The notes below the pieces were generated by a model. The model was not told the origin of the DNA. It was given only the letters and a program-made list of their open reading frames with translations, and searched no databases. From Candidatus Dojkabacteria bacterium (GTDB lineage Bacteria > Patescibacteriota > Dojkabacteria > B142 > OLB20): 7,108 nucleotides of DNA. Both the position numbers and the translations under genes were made by a program. The DNA lies in contig JAGQLK010000057.1 of assembly GCA_020429485.1 (NCBI GenBank), positions 1-7,108 on the forward strand, in the 5' to 3' direction. How positions within the stretch are numbered: the first letter of the stretch is position 1; each line of letters begins with the position of its first letter. This document shows positions 5,806-7,108 of this stretch, piece after piece.

Positions 5806-5913
5806 TACAAAAAAAGAAAATAATTGCGTACTACAAGAGCTGTACAGCTCTACAGGTTATCCAACCTGTCTACTTTTCTTGCGAGTGGCAAAAAAGAGTA
5901 GTGTGATTCCCGG
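5797..5913 (-). ncRNA. Terminal structured RNA, copy 2 (mRNA 3' end)
   Basis: On the minus strand CCGGGAATC (5913-5905) pairs perfectly with GATTCCCGG (5805-5797). Inside, in order, are three hairpins. The first has a ~13-bp stem, CTACT...TTTTGC with GCAAGAAAAGTAG (one bulged C, one G-U, loop CACTC). The second is ACAGGTT-GGAT-AACCTGT, 7 bp. The third is AGAGCT-GTAC-AGCTCT, 6 bp. The domain of 117 nt ends in the U tract. No reading frame explains it. Copy 1 shares only the closing stem and the multi-hairpin plan, so structure is kept while sequence is not. It lies 44 nt after the membrane-protein stop and has no separate promoter. Confidence 0.7.
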
Positions 5914-5957
5914 ACCGCGTTAGCCTAATAAGATATGGTCAACTCTATATTGAGGAC

Positions 5958-6284
5958 CTAGTTTTGAAAGGATTTTGCTTGCCAGATGGCACCGCAGATT
6001 GCTGAAGCAAGAGCTTGGAAGACAAAACCAGCGATTTGTGGTACAGGAATAGGTGAGAGCTTTAGTATAAAGACTGTTGCTACGTAGCAAACTCCGACTT
6101 TGAACGCTAAGCCCACTAATGCCTGAATTAATTCACTGAATATCCATGAAATGAACATTACTACCGGAATTAACCACAACAAATCGTGATCCAGATTATA
6201 TTTAAAAACAACATAACCCGGTGTCAATCCTAATGCTAAACTTGTCAAATAATCTGCAAATCCCCTACTATAAATCAAATTCAT
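5958..6284 (-). CDS. Small four-helix membrane protein of cassette 2
   Basis: A 108-residue hydrophobic protein of unknown function. Predicted helices are at about 11-28, 34-50, 53-75 and 82-102; the C-terminus is short and polar (AKSFQN). The ELIQALVG motif at 51-58 and the helix order match the cassette 1 protein (KLLEALIG), although overall identity is low, pointing to an old duplication. The ATG at 6284 follows the SD GAGGAG with 5-nt spacing. A consensus promoter and structured leader lie upstream, and a structured RNA terminator lies 44 nt downstream. The same functional options apply as for its paralogue; two diverged copies kept side by side suggest related but not identical roles. 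Confidence 0.83.
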   Translation of the reverse strand: MNLIYSRGFADYLTSLALGLTPGYVVFKYNLDHDLLWLIPVVMFISWIFSELIQALVGLAFKVGVCYVATVFILKLSPIPVPQIAGFVFQALASAICGAIWQAKSFQN

Positions 6285-6289
6285 CAGAA

Positions 6290-6308
6290 CTCCTCGGTCA
6301 CTAGACCA
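6290..6308 (-). promoter_or_regulatory. SD with abutting hairpin, cassette 2
   Basis: GGTC (6307-6304), loop TAGT and GACC (6299-6296), plus a U-G pair, form a hairpin on the minus strand. Its last base is the first G of the SD GAGGAG (6295-6290). Position and TAGT loop content match cassette 1, while the stem sequence differs. Confidence 0.55.
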
Positions 6309-6323
6309 TTAACACTTATATTG

Positions 6324-6397
6324 TACCCAATAGGGCCAAAAGACAAACTATCTATCAGTGTAATATGCCTTTTGGCACCTATTGGATAATAACGCGG
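6324..6397 (-). promoter_or_regulatory. Structured 5' leader RNA, copy 2 (riboswitch-like)
   Basis: On the minus strand CCAATAGG (6385-6378), a bulged T (6377) and GCCAAAAG (6376-6369) pair with CTTTTGGC (6342-6335) and CCTATTGG (6334-6327). Three more pairs (TAT/GTA, one U-G) extend the stem to 19 bp with a single bulge. The apical part is 26 nt. Just 5' of the stem, CCGCGTTA (6397-6390) is the exact complement of TAACGCGG (5922-5915), which lies immediately before the terminal RNA of the same unit. Conserved with copy 1: bulged U, GCCAAAAG stem, GGGTAC after the stem, and distance to the SD. Confidence 0.68.
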
Positions 6398-6433
6398 ATT
6401 TTAAAGAGCAGATATATAACGAATATATATAGT

Positions 6434-6463
6434 ATTATACCTCGATTATATAGTTATTGTCAA
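6434..6463 (-). promoter_or_regulatory. Consensus sigma-70 promoter of cassette 2
   Basis: A perfect TTGACA (6463-6458) and perfect TATAAT (6439-6434) are separated by 18 bp on the minus strand, predicting a start near 6427 and a transcript of about 640 nt to the U tract. It is the closest match to consensus in the window. Its -35 overlaps the promoter region of the divergent gene at 6500. Confidence 0.85.
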
Positions 6464-6486
6464 GTATGATACAATCACTGCATATT
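6457..6486 (+). promoter_or_regulatory. Probable promoter region of the divergent HTH gene
   Basis: TTGTCA (6457-6462) with CATATT (6481-6486, 18-bp spacer), or the -10-like TATGAT/TACAAT at 6465-6475, could serve the gene at 6500. Either choice overlaps the -35 of the cassette 2 promoter on the other strand. No SD is present before the ATG. Confidence 0.4.
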
Positions 6487-6499
6487 TAAGCAATGAATA

Positions 6500-7108
6500 A
6501 TGAGCGAACAATTTCCACTCTTTAATAACGAAGCACTCAGTACGATAACACCTGATCAAGATTATGCATGGGGACTAATATGTGCAGGCTTGGACTATAG
6601 TTACATAGCCGAACAACTAGGACAAGAGGTTGCTTATGTACAGGATATTGTATTTGGTGACAATCCTGAGTCTCTTGCATCTAGACTTGATATCAATCCA
6701 GAATTCTATGACCCTACAACTACTGTAGCAATTTTAGGATATGCATCCGGGAGATATGAATTACCCGCCCCAGAAGTGAAGGCTACTCTTTATCCTGAAC
6801 TTGCATCACCTAATGGTACGTTCGCACATCCAGAAATTGCTTTTGGCGAAGCCGCTACACCAATTGCTGTTAATTTATGCATGGGATTTAACAATGCGAC
6901 TATTGCAGAAAATACTGGAAGATCTTATCAAAAAGTTAAACAGTATCTATCAAAATTTTATCGAACTAAGTTAGGAGATCTTAATACAGATGATATTAAT
7001 CCTAGAACATCCTTAGTAGTGAACATGCTTGCGAGTGAGGCACACTATATACCAAACGGACCAACTTTAATGAGTGATTTCATTGAGATCTGGAAAAGTC
7101 AGTTTATT
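6500..7108 (+). CDS. Protein with two HTH-like segments (3'-truncated by window end)
   Basis: The frame opens at ATG 6500 and is still open at the window end, giving 203 residues. Two segments look like helix-turn-helix units: about 23-52 (AWGLICAGLDYSYIAEQLGQ and following) and about 122-158 (GFNNATIAENTGRS...VKQYLSKFYRTKLG). The second closely follows the LuxR/GerE recognition pattern (G-x-x-N-x-x-IA...VK-x-x-L-x-x-Y-x-K-LG). A DNA-binding regulator is likely, but no named family is certain, and the missing C-terminus could hold another domain. It is divergent from cassette 2 with overlapping promoters, the usual layout for a local regulator. The overlapping ATG at 6493 is in another frame and closes quickly. 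Confidence 0.75.
   Translation, partial: MSEQFPLFNNEALSTITPDQDYAWGLICAGLDYSYIAEQLGQEVAYVQDIVFGDNPESLASRLDINPEFYDPTTTVAILGYASGRYELPAPEVKATLYPELASPNGTFAHPEIAFGEAATPIAVNLCMGFNNATIAENTGRSYQKVKQYLSKFYRTKLGDLNTDDINPRTSLVVNMLASEAHYIPNGPTLMSDFIEIWKSQFI

Noticed and set aside
5797..5913. Repeated stems as a CRISPR array or attachment repeats
   Set aside because: There are only two copies of the closing stem, spaced by full genes, with no regular repeat-spacer pattern and no cas gene.
5080..5925. Terminal RNAs as integron attC recombination sites between cassette genes
   Set aside because: The size and palindromic form are suggestive and a GCGTTA word occurs near 5917-5922. However, the GTTRRRY/RYYYAAC core sites are missing from both copies, each unit has its own promoter, and the stems end in U tracts as terminators do.

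Overview
This is an AT-rich bacterial window that uses the standard genetic code and has tightly packed genes on both strands. It carries a tRNA-Gln without an encoded CCA end, a minimal zincin-type metallopeptidase, a membrane-anchored HtrA protease, a sortase, a stand-alone HD hydrolase, and mostly genes without a Shine-Dalgarno (SD) sequence. This mix would suit a Patescibacteria (CPR) genome or a compact Gram-positive one. That placement is inference; the window has no decisive marker.

Layout. 1-446: a minus-strand tRNA-Gln(TTG) flanked by exact copies of its own 3' end (67-84) and 5' end (354-364), each beside a palindromic intergenic repeat. 447-827 (+): small zincin metallopeptidase. 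819-1613 (-): HD hydrolase of the ppGpp-hydrolase type with a near-consensus promoter. 1693-2916 (-): HtrA/DegP-like serine protease with a PDZ domain. 2917-3158: divergent intergenic region with a palindrome. 3159-3836 (+): sortase, overlapping by 8 bp an unknown gene (3829-4377). 4346-5029 (-): SAM-dependent methyltransferase, tail to tail with the unknown gene.

5080-6463 is the unusual part. Two consecutive minus-strand transcription units share one plan: a consensus-like sigma-70 promoter, a conserved long leader hairpin with a bulged U, a small hairpin abutting a strong SD, a ~110-residue four-helix membrane protein, and a 3' structured RNA of about 120 nt. That RNA is closed by a 9-bp stem that also ends the transcript before a U tract. 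The two copies are strongly diverged in sequence, but their stems are kept by compensatory changes. In each unit a leader segment can also pair with the bases just 5' of the terminal RNA, which would join the two ends of a ~650-nt mRNA. I do not recognise this as a known riboswitch, toxin-antitoxin or ncRNA family. It is the best candidate here for an undescribed RNA/membrane-protein system.

6500-7108 (+): a divergent gene that runs off the window. It encodes a protein with two helix-turn-helix-like segments, and its promoter overlaps that of the upstream cassette, so it may regulate the cassettes. The sortase, HtrA and small membrane proteins all point to the cell envelope, but no functional link between them is shown by the sequence.
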